Shown here: one piece after another, positions 26,268-39,079 of the stretch
Position numbering within the stretch: position 1 is the first letter of the stretch
Layout: each line of letters opens with the position of its first letter
DNA from: Trichoplax adhaerens
Taxonomy: Eukaryota; Placozoa; Uniplacotomia; Trichoplacea; Trichoplacidae
Direction: 5' to 3'
Assembly: GCF_000150275.1 (NCBI RefSeq)
Contig: NW_002060943.1
Location: 310,545 to 374,544 of the forward strand
Length of the DNA: 64,000 nt
The notes under the pieces: generated by a model
Told to the model about the DNA's origin: nothing
The model's input: only the letters and a program-made list of their open reading frames with translations
The model's database searches: none
Position numbers and translations under genes: made by a program

Positions 26268-26482
26268 AGTACTGTAGAATGGGTAGCATAGTTTATTGAA
26301 ACTTTTTTTATTTTAAAGCTTAATATCTGTAAAAGTACAAAACCTACAGCTTTAAAGTTTTCAGATTCTGATAGGTTATTTATTACTCTACATTTCGGTA
26401 TAATTTTTGGAGCAAATTACTGCTCGATTTGGCAATACTAATTTTAAATTTGTGCGCGGCGATAATTTATGGACACCCTGTA
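26268..26482. mobile_element. possible mariner-type transposon relic
   Basis: Read on the minus strand from about 26482, the sequence starts TACAGGGTGTCCATAAATTA, a style of terminus common in invertebrate mariner-like elements. About 200 AT-rich bases follow. No transposase frame and no matching opposite terminus are visible. This rests on resemblance only. Confidence 0.25.
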
Positions 26483-26575
26483 CACTGAGTGTACAGTACA
26501 GTACTCTAGTGGACATACAGTACAACACCAGTGACGTACACAGTATTGTACTGTACCGTACAGTACGATGTAAAA
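26478..26575. promoter_or_regulatory. ACTGTACAGT palindrome cluster upstream of CUL3
   Basis: Several overlapping TACAGTACAGTAC and GTACTGTACCGTACAGTAC runs end about 424 bp before the CUL3 start codon. A second cluster at 27740-27795 lies in CUL3 intron 1. Function is unknown. Confidence 0.35.
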
Positions 26576-26998
26576 GCACAGGAACGCTGCTACAGTAGAG
26601 TGCCGTATTGTGACAGGACTGGGTACCAATCTGAAAGCTTTCCTTCACAAAATTGGATCAATTTGGTCTCCAACTTTTCCTATCGACCTGCATCTTTTCC
26701 CTTATAAGCAGTTCGTTGAACAGTGGAAAAGAATAAGAAAAGATTGTTTGTTACACCCAACTGGTGACTATTATAGTAATTAGGCAACGATCACCGTTGT
26801 ATACAACACCACAAAAGGTACGTTATTACAAGGATGTCCACAGTGTCATTATTGCCAGTCGATTACTACCACAGTATTAATGCTGGACGCCTATAACCAA
26901 GTCGTTCGATGTTGCAATCTTCTTTTACAGGGTACCCAAAACGGTGAATCATTGGTAAAGGTTGACAAAGTTGTGGTAATACTCTTGAGGTAGACGGT

Positions 26999-29900
26999 AT
27001 GGCTACTGGTAAAAGCAAAAAGGAAACGAAAATGAGAATTCGGGCTTTTCCGGTATATCAATTTTGCTTGTTCTATGGATGTCTTGAAGAAGTTTTAGTA
27101 GTGTTGAGTCGTAGTTGTTTTTGACTGATTGATATCAATTTTGAAAGCCAAATTGCATTTTACAACTTTGACTATGGTTATACACTACCTTGACTCTTGA
27201 TAGGATTGTCTGCTATGATCAATGGCGTTATTCTTATTCATATTGCATCACTGGCTATACCCTGTAGACATGATATGATGATGATTACAAGGTATAACAG
27301 ACATCCTGGCTTAACTTGTGCTCAAGTCAATGCTCCGCTGCAGACAACCACACTACTGTATATCATTCTACCGCATAGTAAAATACACTACAACACATTA
27401 CTCTGGCTGTATTGCACTTGTGTGGACAGTCTACAATGTGTTAATATGGGCAAAAGCTTTTACTAACAGTCAATGACTACTTGTTCTAACTTTGCTAATA
27501 CATTTCTTCAACCGACAAGGATTAATGACAGCCATGATTAGTCAATATCACGTCAAGAAGACAAACTATCGTCCCAATAATGATACAGAATGATTTTCCG
27601 ATAGCATTAAACTACACTGGAGACATTTGTCACTAGTAACTTGTCAGTGATTGCAAATTCATTTTTTTTTATTTATTACCCTACCAAACACCTTCTTCAC
27701 TGAACTGATGGAGATCTTTGTCTGTCGATGTTGAAACGATCCAGTACAGTACACTGAGTACAGTATGGTACTGTACTGTACAGTGTACAGTACTGTTGGC
27801 CGCCAACATCAACAGCAGCACAAAATTGTCATCACTTGCCTATTTTTATTTGATACACTTTGCACTAACGACAAGCAACAGTCATTCTCTCGACTATTGG
27901 ATCAAGTTTGTTACACTTTGATGCTACTCCTTAAGCAAGTTATCGAGCCATTGAACGTATAGGATGATACCAATATGCTCATAAGATCGTATACAATTGG
28001 ACGATCATAATAATCATCCAACTTTGACACCACTACTAGAGTTGAAAGCAAGGAATCTTGACTGCATCAGATATAGAACTAACTGAAATTATATTCAAAA
28101 GTTGAACCATTGATTGTGCTATTGAATATCAGCTTGCATTTTGCTTAATCAATTGTATAATGATGATCAATTAGATGAGTATGGAGGAGAAATACGTGGA
28201 TGATATTTGGCAGTTATTGCGCAATGCCATCATAGAAATCCTTAACAAAAATAATAGTGGATTAAGTTTTGAAGAATTGTACAGGTAACAAGATGTGATC
28301 ATTGTACCATATACGGATGATAAAATCTCCGTAGTCGTCCATTTTTGTTATAATAATGTAATTAACAAATCATTCTGCTCTTCATAGAAATGCATATACG
28401 ATGGTACTTCATAAACATGGTGATAGATTATACACTGGTTGTAAGGATGTTATTGCAGAATATTTAAGAAAGGTAAGTAGAAAGAGGTGATCATCATATC
28501 GATTTATGGCTTATTGATTCACAAAAGAGAAAAGGGGAAATAGAGCCTACAACTATCCATGTATCCAGCCCGCTAATACAGGGTCTATTGTATCAACATT
28601 TAGGTTTGTCAAGATCTACGAAATTCCGTCGATAATAACTTTTTGACTATATTAAACCGTGCTTGGACAGATCATCAAACCGCAATGACTATGATTAGAG
28701 ATATTTTAATGTATATGGTAAGAGTAACATAATTGTAATATTAATCAAGGGAATAAACATGTTGACATTCTTAATTTGATTTTTTGCATAGGACCGAGTA
28801 TACGTCCATGGAAAAAGTTTAGATACCATCTATAACATGGGGCTTATATTATTTAGAGATTTGGTAACCACACATTATATATAGGAATTAGTTATTTGGA
28901 GTTACTTGTTACTGTCGTTATCAATCTACTGTACACAATTAATATCTTTATTGAGACTATGAAACAAAAACTATCAACTCTGTCATTGAAATAGGTTGCA
29001 CGATCTGGCCATATTCGAGATTATTTATGTAAAACATTATTAGAACTTGTAGATAAAGAAAGACAAGGAGAAGTTGTAGATAGGTATTAATTATTATTTA
29101 TTGTACCTTAGTTCTTTACTACAAAAATTTTGAATTGAAGAGAAAGTACTAAATTTCCTTATAATTCTGATTACTCTTTTCAATCGGTAATCATAGGGGA
29201 GCAGTAAAGAATGCTTGCCACATGTTAATAAATCTAAGTTTAGGAGGCAGATCTGTATATGAGGAGGATTTCGAGCAACCATTTTTGGAGCAGTCTGCTG
29301 AATTTTATCAAGTATTAACAATATTCCAAGTGAAGGGAATTGTAATTGCGTAGATTCACAACAAACTTTTCTTGCCTTTATAGCGTGAAGGCCAGAAATA
29401 TTTGCAAGAAAATGATTCTTCAACATATATTAAAAAGGTGCAATTCTATCATTTTTATCCTTTGAAGTTTGTAATGCTTTATTACCAATGACGCTATTAT
29501 TGCAGGTCGAAGGACGTCTAAATGAAGAAGCTGAACGAGCAGCACATTACCTTGATAAAAGTACTGAAAAGAGAATTGTTCGGGTTAGTTTAATGATGCA
29601 CTATTGTAATTCTTACTTCGTAGCTTATAGGCTTACTTCAATTGATGCAGGTTGTAGAAGCAGAACTTATCGAAAAGCATATGAAGACCGTAATTGAAGT
29701 TCGTACTCAACAATTCGTCTGATGATAATTAAGTTTATAGAGTTGTTAAAACTTGCATTTATTAACAATTACGTCATAATTATAGATGGAAAATTCCGGT
29801 CTAGTAAGCATGTTAAGAAATGCGAAAATGGACGGTCCGTTTCTTATATTCCTTTATAATATCTATATGGATTCTAGTTGAAGTTGATCATTTTCTTACG

Positions 29901-32900
29901 GGTAAATGTAGATCTCGCACGCATGTACAGCATGATGAATCGTGTTCATGGAGGAGTTGAATTAATGTGTGATTGTATGGGCGTTTATCTGAAAAGCCAA
30001 GGAAAAGCCCTAGTCAATGATGATGATGGAAAAACTGGCATTGCTTTTATTCAGGTTTAGCAAAAAGCGAAAAATTATTTTCTTCTTAATTTTAATTACT
30101 CCGGAGTATTTAGGTAACTGATAAAGTAAGGCGTATACTTACTATTTTGTTTATTAATTGTAATAGAGCGTCATCGATCTAAAGGATATTTATGAACAGT
30201 TTCTGGAGAAATCATTTGATAACAATCGTCATTTTAAACAGACGATAAATAAAGTAAGTTGATTCTAAAGGTTGTATTAAGTTTTCTGACCAATTACTTA
30301 ATTGATACTATAATTGGTTTCCATTAGGAATTTGAATCATTTCTAAATATTAACCCAAGAGCCCCTGAATATTTGTCTTTATATATCGACGATAAGCTTA
30401 AAAAAGGCACCAAAGGAGTTAGTCTAATGAAGATAATTTATTTTGTATTTATTCGTCGTTTTAACCTTGATATTTACAATTATTTTAGTTGTCGGATCAG
30501 GAAATAGAACTTCTTTTAGAAAAGACTATGGTATTATTTCGATATCTACAAGATAAGGTAAAATTGATTATACAGTAATGCTATTCTTATTCTGCATAAT
30601 GAATGGCGATTTGCTATTGACAAACCAAAAACTTGCATACCCTCTGTTTATTATAATATTATTATAAGTTTTCAATAATTATAAGTGCCATAACTTATAA
30701 TCGTAGTAGCTCAAAACTAATGCAACAACGTAGATTTTATTTGGCTATATCATTCATAAGCACTAGTTTGGTTAAACTTGTTGATCACCGACATCAGTCA
30801 CTTAGATATATCTATATTCTAGAATCCGCCGTATTTACGGAGGAGTATCGTCAAAGTTGGGCAAACGTTTTTGATGATGTATTTGTGAAAAGTTTCTCTA
30901 CTTACAAGATTAAATTTATGTAATATATTTGAGAGTTACATAAAAAGTAAATATTTGTCTTGCTTGTAGGACGTATTTGAAAAATATTACAAACAACATT
31001 TAGCCAAGAGATTGCTTCTTGGTAAAAGTAGTTCTAATGAAATGGAGAACAGTATGATTTTCAAGTTAAAGGTATAATGATTATTTTATTAATTGTACAT
31101 AAATTTAAGCTAATTTCGCTAATCTTTATTTACATATTTGCATAATTTGTTTAAAATTATCCTTAGTCGGAATGTGGATGTCAGTTTACATCGAAGTTAG
31201 AAGGAATGTTTAAAGATATGTCGGTATCCGAAACTGTAATGGAGAAATTTAAGAAGCATTTAGATAGCTCTCAGGTTCGTGGAGCAATATTTATTTTACA
31301 ATTTTCACATTTTATATTGTCAAGATCTATTGCGCTTTTATTGATAAATTAAATTAAATATTATTTTGATATCAAATATTAAATATAGACCACCATAAAC
31401 TTTGATCTGAATATTCGTGTCCTCACTGCTGGTTTTTGGCCTTCTCAGTTATCTTCAAACCAATGTAATATACCCACAGAAATTTCTACCTGTTATGACG
31501 CTTTTCAGAGGTATAATATATTACATGAGTTATACTATTAGATCACTAATTACCATCACATTATTACATTACTGTATTGCTACATTATATCGCTATAGTT
31601 GCTACTAGTTTTGTAATAATAGAGTTACTTGATACAATCGCTCAATTGCACTTATATATGATCACTTGCATTTCTTTTAATAGTTTTTATTTAGGCGGTC
31701 ATAACGGGCGAAAACTAGTATTACAAGCTCAATTGGTATGCTTTATTTGCAATTGTAATTTATAAATGACGTTGTGGAAATAACAAACTTGCCTTTAAAT
31801 AATAGGGATTTGCAGATTTACATGCCACGTTTTTTGGCTCCAAAAAGGTAGCTTAGGTAGAGCTTTGTGTTGTTATCGTTTTGCGTTGGATATGTAACGT
31901 TATCCGTCCTTACTTTATAGCCTGATAGCGTTAAGCTTGAAACTAGGAATCATATTTTACAAGTATCGACTTTTCAAATGGTTATATTATTACTATTCAA
32001 TAGTAAAGAAAAATTATCATTCGAGGTACAAGCTATGAACGTGTGCATAAATGACTTTTTTATTATGTCCTATTTTGCTAAGAAGTAATTATTATTAGGA
32101 ATTAAAGATTGCAACGAACATTCCGGATCGGGATTTGATAAGAGCATTACAGTCACTTGCTTGTGGAAAGACATCGCAGAGAATATTAACAAAAAATCCA
32201 AAATCAAAAGAGATAGGTAATACAAATATAACTTGGTAGTTAAATCAATTTAATTGGCTTTAATTTGCGTTATTTTTTATGCCTTTAGGTCCAGCTGACG
32301 AATTCATTGTTAACGACAATTTCACTTCTAAACTCGTTAGAGTAAAGATACAAACAGGTGAATTGCTGTCCATAGCTGTTCTGCAATTATATAGAATTTG
32401 CTAATTTAAACATGTTTTAGTATCAACGAAGGGCGAATCGGAACCGGAACGGAAGGATACGAAGCAGAAAATTGACGACGATAGAAAGCATGAATATCTT
32501 TTAATATACTATGTTATAGCGTGATGTAGTCTCTTTATCGTACAGCTACGCTAATTCATTTTTGGTCGATATGTATTACGGATTTTGAAAATTTCTTTAA
32601 CAATTATTACGATTGAAGCTGCCATAATTAGAATAATGAAGGCTAGGAAGCAATTACATCATAGCGCATTAGTCGTCGAGGTATACTTGTAAATCGAAGT
32701 TGTGATTACATGTTAAATGAAAGCATTGTATTTGATGATAATATGATAAAATTGAGCATTGATTTAATCTAAATTTATCCTGTAATAGACTACAGAACTA
32801 TTAACGGCAAGGTTTATGCCTCATCCTATGGTTATTAAGAAGAGAATTGAAAGCTTAATTGAAAGAGAATATTTACGCCGTACCGATGATAGGTAATTTA

Positions 32901-33018
32901 CTCAATTATGTAAAGTATGAGATTTTACATGAGATACGTCGTTGCCATTGTTATTATTTAACTGTACTCATGTTTTCTTTTATAATCTTACAGGAAAATG
33001 TATTCCTACGTTGCATAA
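26999..33018 (+). CDS. CUL3: cullin-3 E3 ubiquitin ligase scaffold, 748 aa
   Basis: Cullin-3 bridges BTB-domain substrate adaptors and the RBX1 RING protein. I trace 27 coding exons: 26999-27052, 28175-28284, 28388-28472, 28604-28717, 28792-28863, 28995-29083, 29197-29311, 29384-29437, 29506-29583, 29651-29698, 29786-29834, 29912-30054, 30167-30253, 30328-30417, 30489-30557, 30970-31071, 31167-31274, 31389-31510, 31684-31735, 31806-31847, 31921-32025, 32099-32216, 32289-32357, 32421-32493, 32611-32680, 32789-32892, 32994-33018. All phases agree; human CUL3 is 768 aa. Exon 1 gives the N-terminal block KMRIRAFP and exon 2 [13 protein letters not shown], the BTB-binding cullin repeat. The C-terminus has IIRIMKARK with the predicted NEDD8 acceptor Lys693 and ends YSYVA. 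All introns are GT-AG except 32494-32610, which is U12-type AT-AC. Confidence 0.97.
32494..32610 (+). other. CUL3: U12-type AT-AC intron in CUL3
   Basis: The 117-bp intron starts ATATCTTTTA (U12 consensus ATATCCTTT, one mismatch) and ends ATTATTAC. A branch-site match TTTCTTTAAC puts the adenosine at about 32600, 10 bases before the 3' end. It splits the codon for Glu683. No GT-AG alternative keeps the frame and restores the conserved HEIEAA block. Removal therefore needs the minor spliceosome. Confidence 0.88.
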
Positions 33019-33828
33019 AGGATAGACTATATAAGATATTTGACAATTAGGTATCTACAATCTTGTAAGCGAACTAGTACAGTATAGTAATATTATTGTA
33101 TATTGTTCTAGTAAAATCGTTCTATCACTTGTATACGCAATTAATAATTTTGCGTTTAGCTGCTGTTTACGACTTGATTGTACAGAATTTTACTCAAACG
33201 GATGCATTTTTGATGTTAAGTATTCAATTATGATACCTTTAACTTATGCAGACTTGTTTGTTTATGCGTAAGTTAAATTTAACTGTTAATACTCTATGAA
33301 GTTGTTTTCTTAACTTTTAATAGACTGGTATTACTTTACGAAATGGTCGTAACAATTTTTTTTGGACTAAAATGTAAACTTGATCTAGTGTATTGCAGGA
33401 TCAATACTAATATTGGTGTATGCAACAGGCGCTTATCTATTCTGTGTAAATGCTTTTACATTGTCTTTTAGTACTTAGCTAAAGAATGATTTCTGAACTG
33501 TCGTCTCTAATAGTTATACGAGAGATAATTGGCATTTTGTTTTGCTTCAATTCGCCAATAATAATTAAGATACACAATTACACATGGGTGCAAAACATTT
33601 TTGTAACATAAAGCAAATTATATTTAATCTTACTGGGCATAAGCGATCACAATACCAACATTAGTAAAGGAATTAGGCTAATCAATCAAAATTAAAATTG
33701 CATGATTTTTTACTAATATTTGTTAGTATCCTTAGCAACGATGTATGTTGTTAGTTTTACAATAAAAGGATTCTAAAGCAAAACGTTATGCGTATTTGTT
33801 AAAATGCTCAATTGGTAGAATTAGCAAA

Positions 33829-36028
33829 CTATAATTTGCTCAATAAACCAGTTTCGGGAGCTGATGTTGCGATTAGTTTTTGAATATCCCTAAATTGGGG
33901 ATGTTTCGATCCTCCCATGAGAGCAAGTAAAACACATTCACTTGTAGTTATATAGGCCCCCGATTGTCGCAGTCTTTCAATCCCGTACATGCGGTCTACC
34001 ATGGAGCGTGATGAAACTGCATCTGCTACAATATGAACCTGTTTAATGTAAAGAATATTAGCAATTATTTATTTATTAATATATTATTAGGAGGATTTTC
34101 TTATTCATGAGCTCGTAATAATTAGAAATAGAGATAAATCTGCTGTTGCAAAAGCAGCATCAATGTGCATTGATCGAGTGGAAATTAGGCTACTGAGAGC
34201 TTTATACCTCGTAATCTTTATCAATAAGGTCGATTGCAGTATGGTGTATGCAGACATGAGTTTCTATGCCAAATAATACAATAGATTTAACATGTGGCAT
34301 TTCCTTCAATAAGGCTTCAGTTTCAGGCACCAGCATGGAGAAGTCCGTTTTCGGAAATATTCCTTATAATGATAAGTAGGTGATTTTCAATGAGATTTAG
34401 AGCTTTCATTTCAAATATATTATGAAGTTGTTAAGTACGTTATTAGTCATATTGATAACCATACACGATAGCATTAGAGTTAAATCTACCTTTAGCCTTG
34501 CTGGTGTCTAAACTTGAAACAGTTTTTCCCAATCCTTAAATACAAATAGAGGACATTAGAATATCAATATAGTATACTATAATTGCAAATAAAATCTCTT
34601 GTGTATACGATTGTACGGCCGGTTGTACTACTAGTTTCCAATTATTTAGCGATAATATTCGGTAGATTGTTTATAAGTTATGGATAAACCCGGAAATTAG
34701 AACATAATCGAAGCTATTTAATGACACACTTCCTGCAACTGCGTATACACATCTGCAACTCTAGCTTGATAATGATATCATTGGGAGTTTTTAAACTGCT
34801 TATTGAGCTATTCGAATATTTTATATAACGTTCCTTAAACTAGAGCATTCAATCATTGGAAATCCTCCTACCGGTATACGTGTAAAACAATAATTTATTT
34901 AGATGCACAACGTCTATTTACATAAAGTTTAATAATTTCACAAGGCTCAACTAGCACCCATGTACTGTGACGAGAATGGAAATTGTTGAATCGCTAGCGT
35001 GATCATAAGGTTAAACTAGATATTTGGAATTGAATTCTTTTTTTATCGTACAGATAGCATTACGATATAGAAATTAATAAAAGTTTAAATGTACGTTATA
35101 CGTGTACTTCATAGAAAATCAAGTTTGAACCTATCAGATTATGAAGATTTAGATAGGTGTTGCAGCATGCTGGTTTCAGGGCAGAATTGGTACACATTTG
35201 ACAGGTTGGATGTTAATTAAGGCACATCTTGAAGTCAACTGCAGTACTTTTAAATGGGCATAACATTAATATGGAAAGATCTGTTGTAATGGAATATGTT
35301 CTCATTGTACGAACGAAGGAATAATACGCATACTTGACAGAATTCAGACAAGCAGACCAATCGTTTAACTGTCCAGTAAAGAAGTTTATCAAGATTTGTC
35401 ACGTAGTCTGATTGGTATAATTTACTACTGTCATATACAGCCTACCGGCATATTAAAAAACACAGATAAATAAAACAGACGTGCGTACCATTTAAAACTG
35501 AGACATAATGATTGCAACTTCATCATCAAGTCTATAGAACTAATCTGTCATGGTGTATTATTCTTATAGAAATGGATATAAAATAAACGACTGTTATTTT
35601 TGATATCATTCCAGTGGGTGGAATTCCGTGGTAACGGGAGATTTTAGCCTATCTACGCATCAGATATTGATCTGTTTGGTTAACACAAACGAACTGTAGG
35701 GTAGCGATGCGATTGAAAATTAGCACTATTCCTAAGAAAATTTTGACTCCACGGGAATGATAAAGATATCCATACAGTATTCCATCTTAAAATAAGGTTA
35801 GTTCAGTCATTGGATCATGCCATCACGATCTCCATTACCTTGAGGATATTGTTCAGTTGCGATTAAAGGAATATTCAAGGTATTGGCTGCAGCGATCAAT
35901 CGTTGTTGTACAGCTACAATATCATCGAAGTAGCGAATTGTTTTGGTAAATTTCTCTTGCATATCACAAAGAAAAAAGGACGTTGAATTGGCTGCTAAAC
36001 GACCAAGGCGTGCAGTTGCTCTTGCCAT
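33829..36028 (-). CDS. ISOC1: isochorismatase-domain hydrolase, ISOC1-like, 199 aa
   Basis: Exons on the minus strand: 35839-36028, 34490-34534, 34208-34362, 33829-34038; they close to 200 codons with the stop. The fold is the cysteine-hydrolase (isochorismatase-like) family. The triad candidates are Asp22 in LCDMQEKF, Lys83 in PKTDFSM and Cys116 in [21 protein letters not shown] and [10 protein letters not shown] at the end match animal ISOC1 better than ISOC2. The length is close to ISOC2 because the long ISOC1 N-terminal extension is absent. The cellular substrate is unknown in animals. The gene converges tail to tail with CUL3, with about 810 bp between stop codons. Intron 1 is 1.3 kb, long for this window. 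Confidence 0.93.
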
Positions 36029-37411
36029 CTTGATTTAGATTGAATTTGCTTTAAATTAATTGTTGGCTCAGGCCTGCAAAATGTGGCTTGGGAGATACCT
36101 ACCGATCGCAATCACCTACAGTAATGTCTGCTACTACGCAGTTTTCTCCAGGTTATAGAGGTGATAGACAGGATACGCCTTTGCTAAAGTCTTTATGAGT
36201 GTGCATTACATGGGTAAAATCTCATACAAGTTTATAACTGTTTTCCCTCGATACAGTCGTTTCCCCAGGGATTATGGTACTGTATTATGCAAGCGGATAG
36301 GTAGGGGGTGGATTAGCCGGCTTGCTCCGCTTTTACCTCCCTGTTTTGATGTTCATGAAAGATGTCGGTAGAGAACCTTTGCTGTATTTCTATGGATGAC
36401 ATCGTTGCACTTATGATTCTAGGTTGTAAGAGCTCTTACAGCTACTCCGTGTGCAAATTCTACTTTAATATTGTAAATCAGACCCTCGGAATATTGTATC
36501 GTTATTATATTGCGCTGACCCAGCCAGGTGTGGAGTTGATCGAGAAATAAAGTAGTAGCGGGCCTTCACTAAAGTATACAACCGAGCTGCCTCCTCCGTT
36601 TTCGATCAATTATATACTGTATATTAATAATTCACAACAGAACAGTGAATAACGAACAAGAAAATGCTGTGGTAATTCTGCTTAGCTTCCATGTACGAGA
36701 GACACTCCACTCCGATTTAGCTGGGTTGTGTCATCATTTGGCATGAAAAAAGTTGAATCTTTTGAAGATGATGAATGATTTGGACCTAGTACAGTGTACA
36801 TTCTGTAGACTACAGCATAGCTATTACCATAGACTACTAGAAAAGACTAGTTTTAGTAGTCCTTGTCTAAGGAATCATTAGTAATGATACTCTATCGGAA
36901 TATAGGATGGAAATTTTCCGAAATACGATAGGAGGTAAGCGTGAGGAAAAGTGTGTCTAGCATGCGAGTATGCGGCACAGCAGTAATGTAGTTAGTCGTA
37001 TAGATCAAGCTTAACAACAGGTGTATCCTTCATTCGGTACACGTAGTTTGGATAGAACAAGTTATATGGCAGGAAATGGACGAGCTAGGCTAGATTTCGC
37101 CGAGAGCTTGAACTCTTGAACTCTTGAACTCTGTAGTAGCAGAGCAACTCGGCTTAAGCTAAATACAGTATCGCCAATGATTTTAGGTTGCAGTAAGAAG
37201 GTTTTCGAGAGTACTGTCCGCTATTACGGCAAGACAACTCGTGCCAAACAGATGATGAAGATTAAACCACCCCCACCAATATGACTATGACATGTTTGAG
37301 TTTGTGCAACAGATTTTCAGTGTTTTTCCTTCACTTCATTATTGCATTACCATATAGCAGTAGATATAAAATATGTTGTACTAGGTAACAATATAGGGAT
37401 AATCTGATTGG
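36029..37411. other. intergenic, no gene recognised
   Basis: About 1.4 kb upstream of the ISOC1-like start codon, leading to the 96-bp satellite. The ORF at 36362-36550 has no recognisable domain. CTTGAACT is repeated three times at about 37107-37131. Confidence 0.45.
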
Positions 37412-38372
37412 GCAACTAATTCAATCCATAAGCTTGATTTAGTTGGTAGAATTGGACTGTTCTAGATGTGAGATACGATTGCTTGCGGAAAGCAGACGTT
37501 ACTTTGGGCTACTAATTCAATCCATAAGCTTGATTTAGCTGGTAGAATTGGACTGTTCTAGATGTGAGATGCGATTGCTTGCGGAAAGCAGACGTTACTT
37601 TGGGCTACTAATTCAATCCATAAGCTTGATTTAGTTGGTAGAATTGGACTGTTCTAGATGTGAGATACGATTGCTTGCGGAAAGCAGACGTTATTTGGGG
37701 CTACTAATTCAATCCATAAGCTTGATTTAGTTGGTAGAATTGGACTGTTCTAGATGTGAGATACGATTGCTTGCGGAAAGCAGACGTTACTTTTGGGCTA
37801 CTAATTCAATCCATAAGCTTGATTTAGTTGGTAGAATTGGACTGTTCTAGATGTGAGATACGATTGCTTGCGGAAAGCAGACGTTATTTGGGGCTACTAA
37901 TTCAATCCATAAGTTTGATTTAGCTGGTAGAATTGGACTGTTCTAGATGTGAGATACGATTGCTTGCGGAAAGCAGACGTTACTTTGGGCAACTAATTCA
38001 ATCCATAAGCTTGATTTAGCTGGTAGAATTGGACTGTTCTAGATGTGAGATGCGATTACTTGCGGAAAGCAGACGTTACTTTGAGCTACTAATTCAATCC
38101 ATAAGCTTGATTTAGTTGGTAGAATTGGACTGTTCTAGATGTGAGATACGATTGCTTGCGGAAAGCAGACGTTATTTGGGGCTACTAATTCAATCAATAA
38201 GCTTGATTTAGCTGGTAGAATTGGACTGTTCTAGATGTGAGATACGATTGCTTGCGGAAAGCAGACGTTATTTGGGGCTACTAATTCAATCAATAAGCTT
38301 GATTTAGCTGGTAGAATTGGACTGTTCTAGATGTGAGATGCGATTGCTTGCGGAAAGCAGACATTATTAACA
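37412..38372. repeat. satellite, 96-bp unit, ten copies
   Basis: ACTAATTCAATCCATAAGCT starts at 37415, 37511, 37607, 37703, 37800, 37896, 37992, 38088, 38184 and 38280 (one variant base in some copies). The period is 96 with a single 97. Copies differ at a few recurring sites (GTTGG/GCTGG, TTACTTTG/TTATTTGG, AGATACG/AGATGCG), which alternate between units and suggest copying of multi-unit blocks. Each unit contains the short inverted repeat TGCTTGCGGAAAGCA. The array lies between the 3' end of legumain and the 5' side of ISOC1. Confidence 0.97.
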
Positions 38373-39079
38373 AAGAGATTTAGCTAAAGCACCCACACAA
38401 CGTATACGTATTTCTTATTATTGATTGAATTAGTTCATCAATGTTACCACTACATTGTCTGTCTTTTTATCAAATCTCCTTAAATCACCCACTACCATAA
38501 CGGTTCAATTGAACAGGCGGTTTTCTAAAACTAGGTATGGACAGGGAGAATAGATATTACTTGATGAAAAGTTTAAGTGAACGCCAGAATATTATACGCG
38601 GTATCGTAAACATTATCACTCGAATGTCATCATCAATCTACCTAATTTCTTATCCATACAATTCGCCGAATAAAGTATACAATTTCTTGTTGTAAGATGT
38701 AAAAACTATCAAAGTCGCGGTACATAGGCTGGTGAGTTATTTACATGGTCGTGGCATTGAATTTATAAATGTATTGTAATCCACGATTTGCTGCGCTATC
38801 TTCTATTTATTACTGTGAACATTGATAATTTCATGGTAACATATCAAATTATGTATGAACTAATAGCTACATGAAATTTCGTTAGAAGTTACTACATTCG
38901 ATACAAATTATAAAAAATAAAACAGCTACCAATAAGTCGTATCCATAGAAATTTATCATAGAGTATTTTAAGAGACAGGGAAGTTCTGTTAGTTGCTACT
39001 AGTATGGATGAAGTAAAGATCTAAACATAAAATGTGACAGACTTGGATAGGATCATTAAGCACAAATAAATGAAGAAAG
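38373..39079. other. legumain 3' flank, no separate gene seen
   Basis: AT-rich sequence immediately downstream of the legumain stop. It probably includes its 3' UTR. Minus-strand ORFs here are open by chance. Confidence 0.4.

Noticed and set aside
26388-26648. Overlapping ORFs on both strands
   Set aside because: Open only because of the TACAGT-type palindromes; no family resemblance.
30720-30923. 67-residue ORF in a CUL3 intron
   Set aside because: It lies between two well-matched CUL3 exons, and its content does not match the expected cullin sequence.
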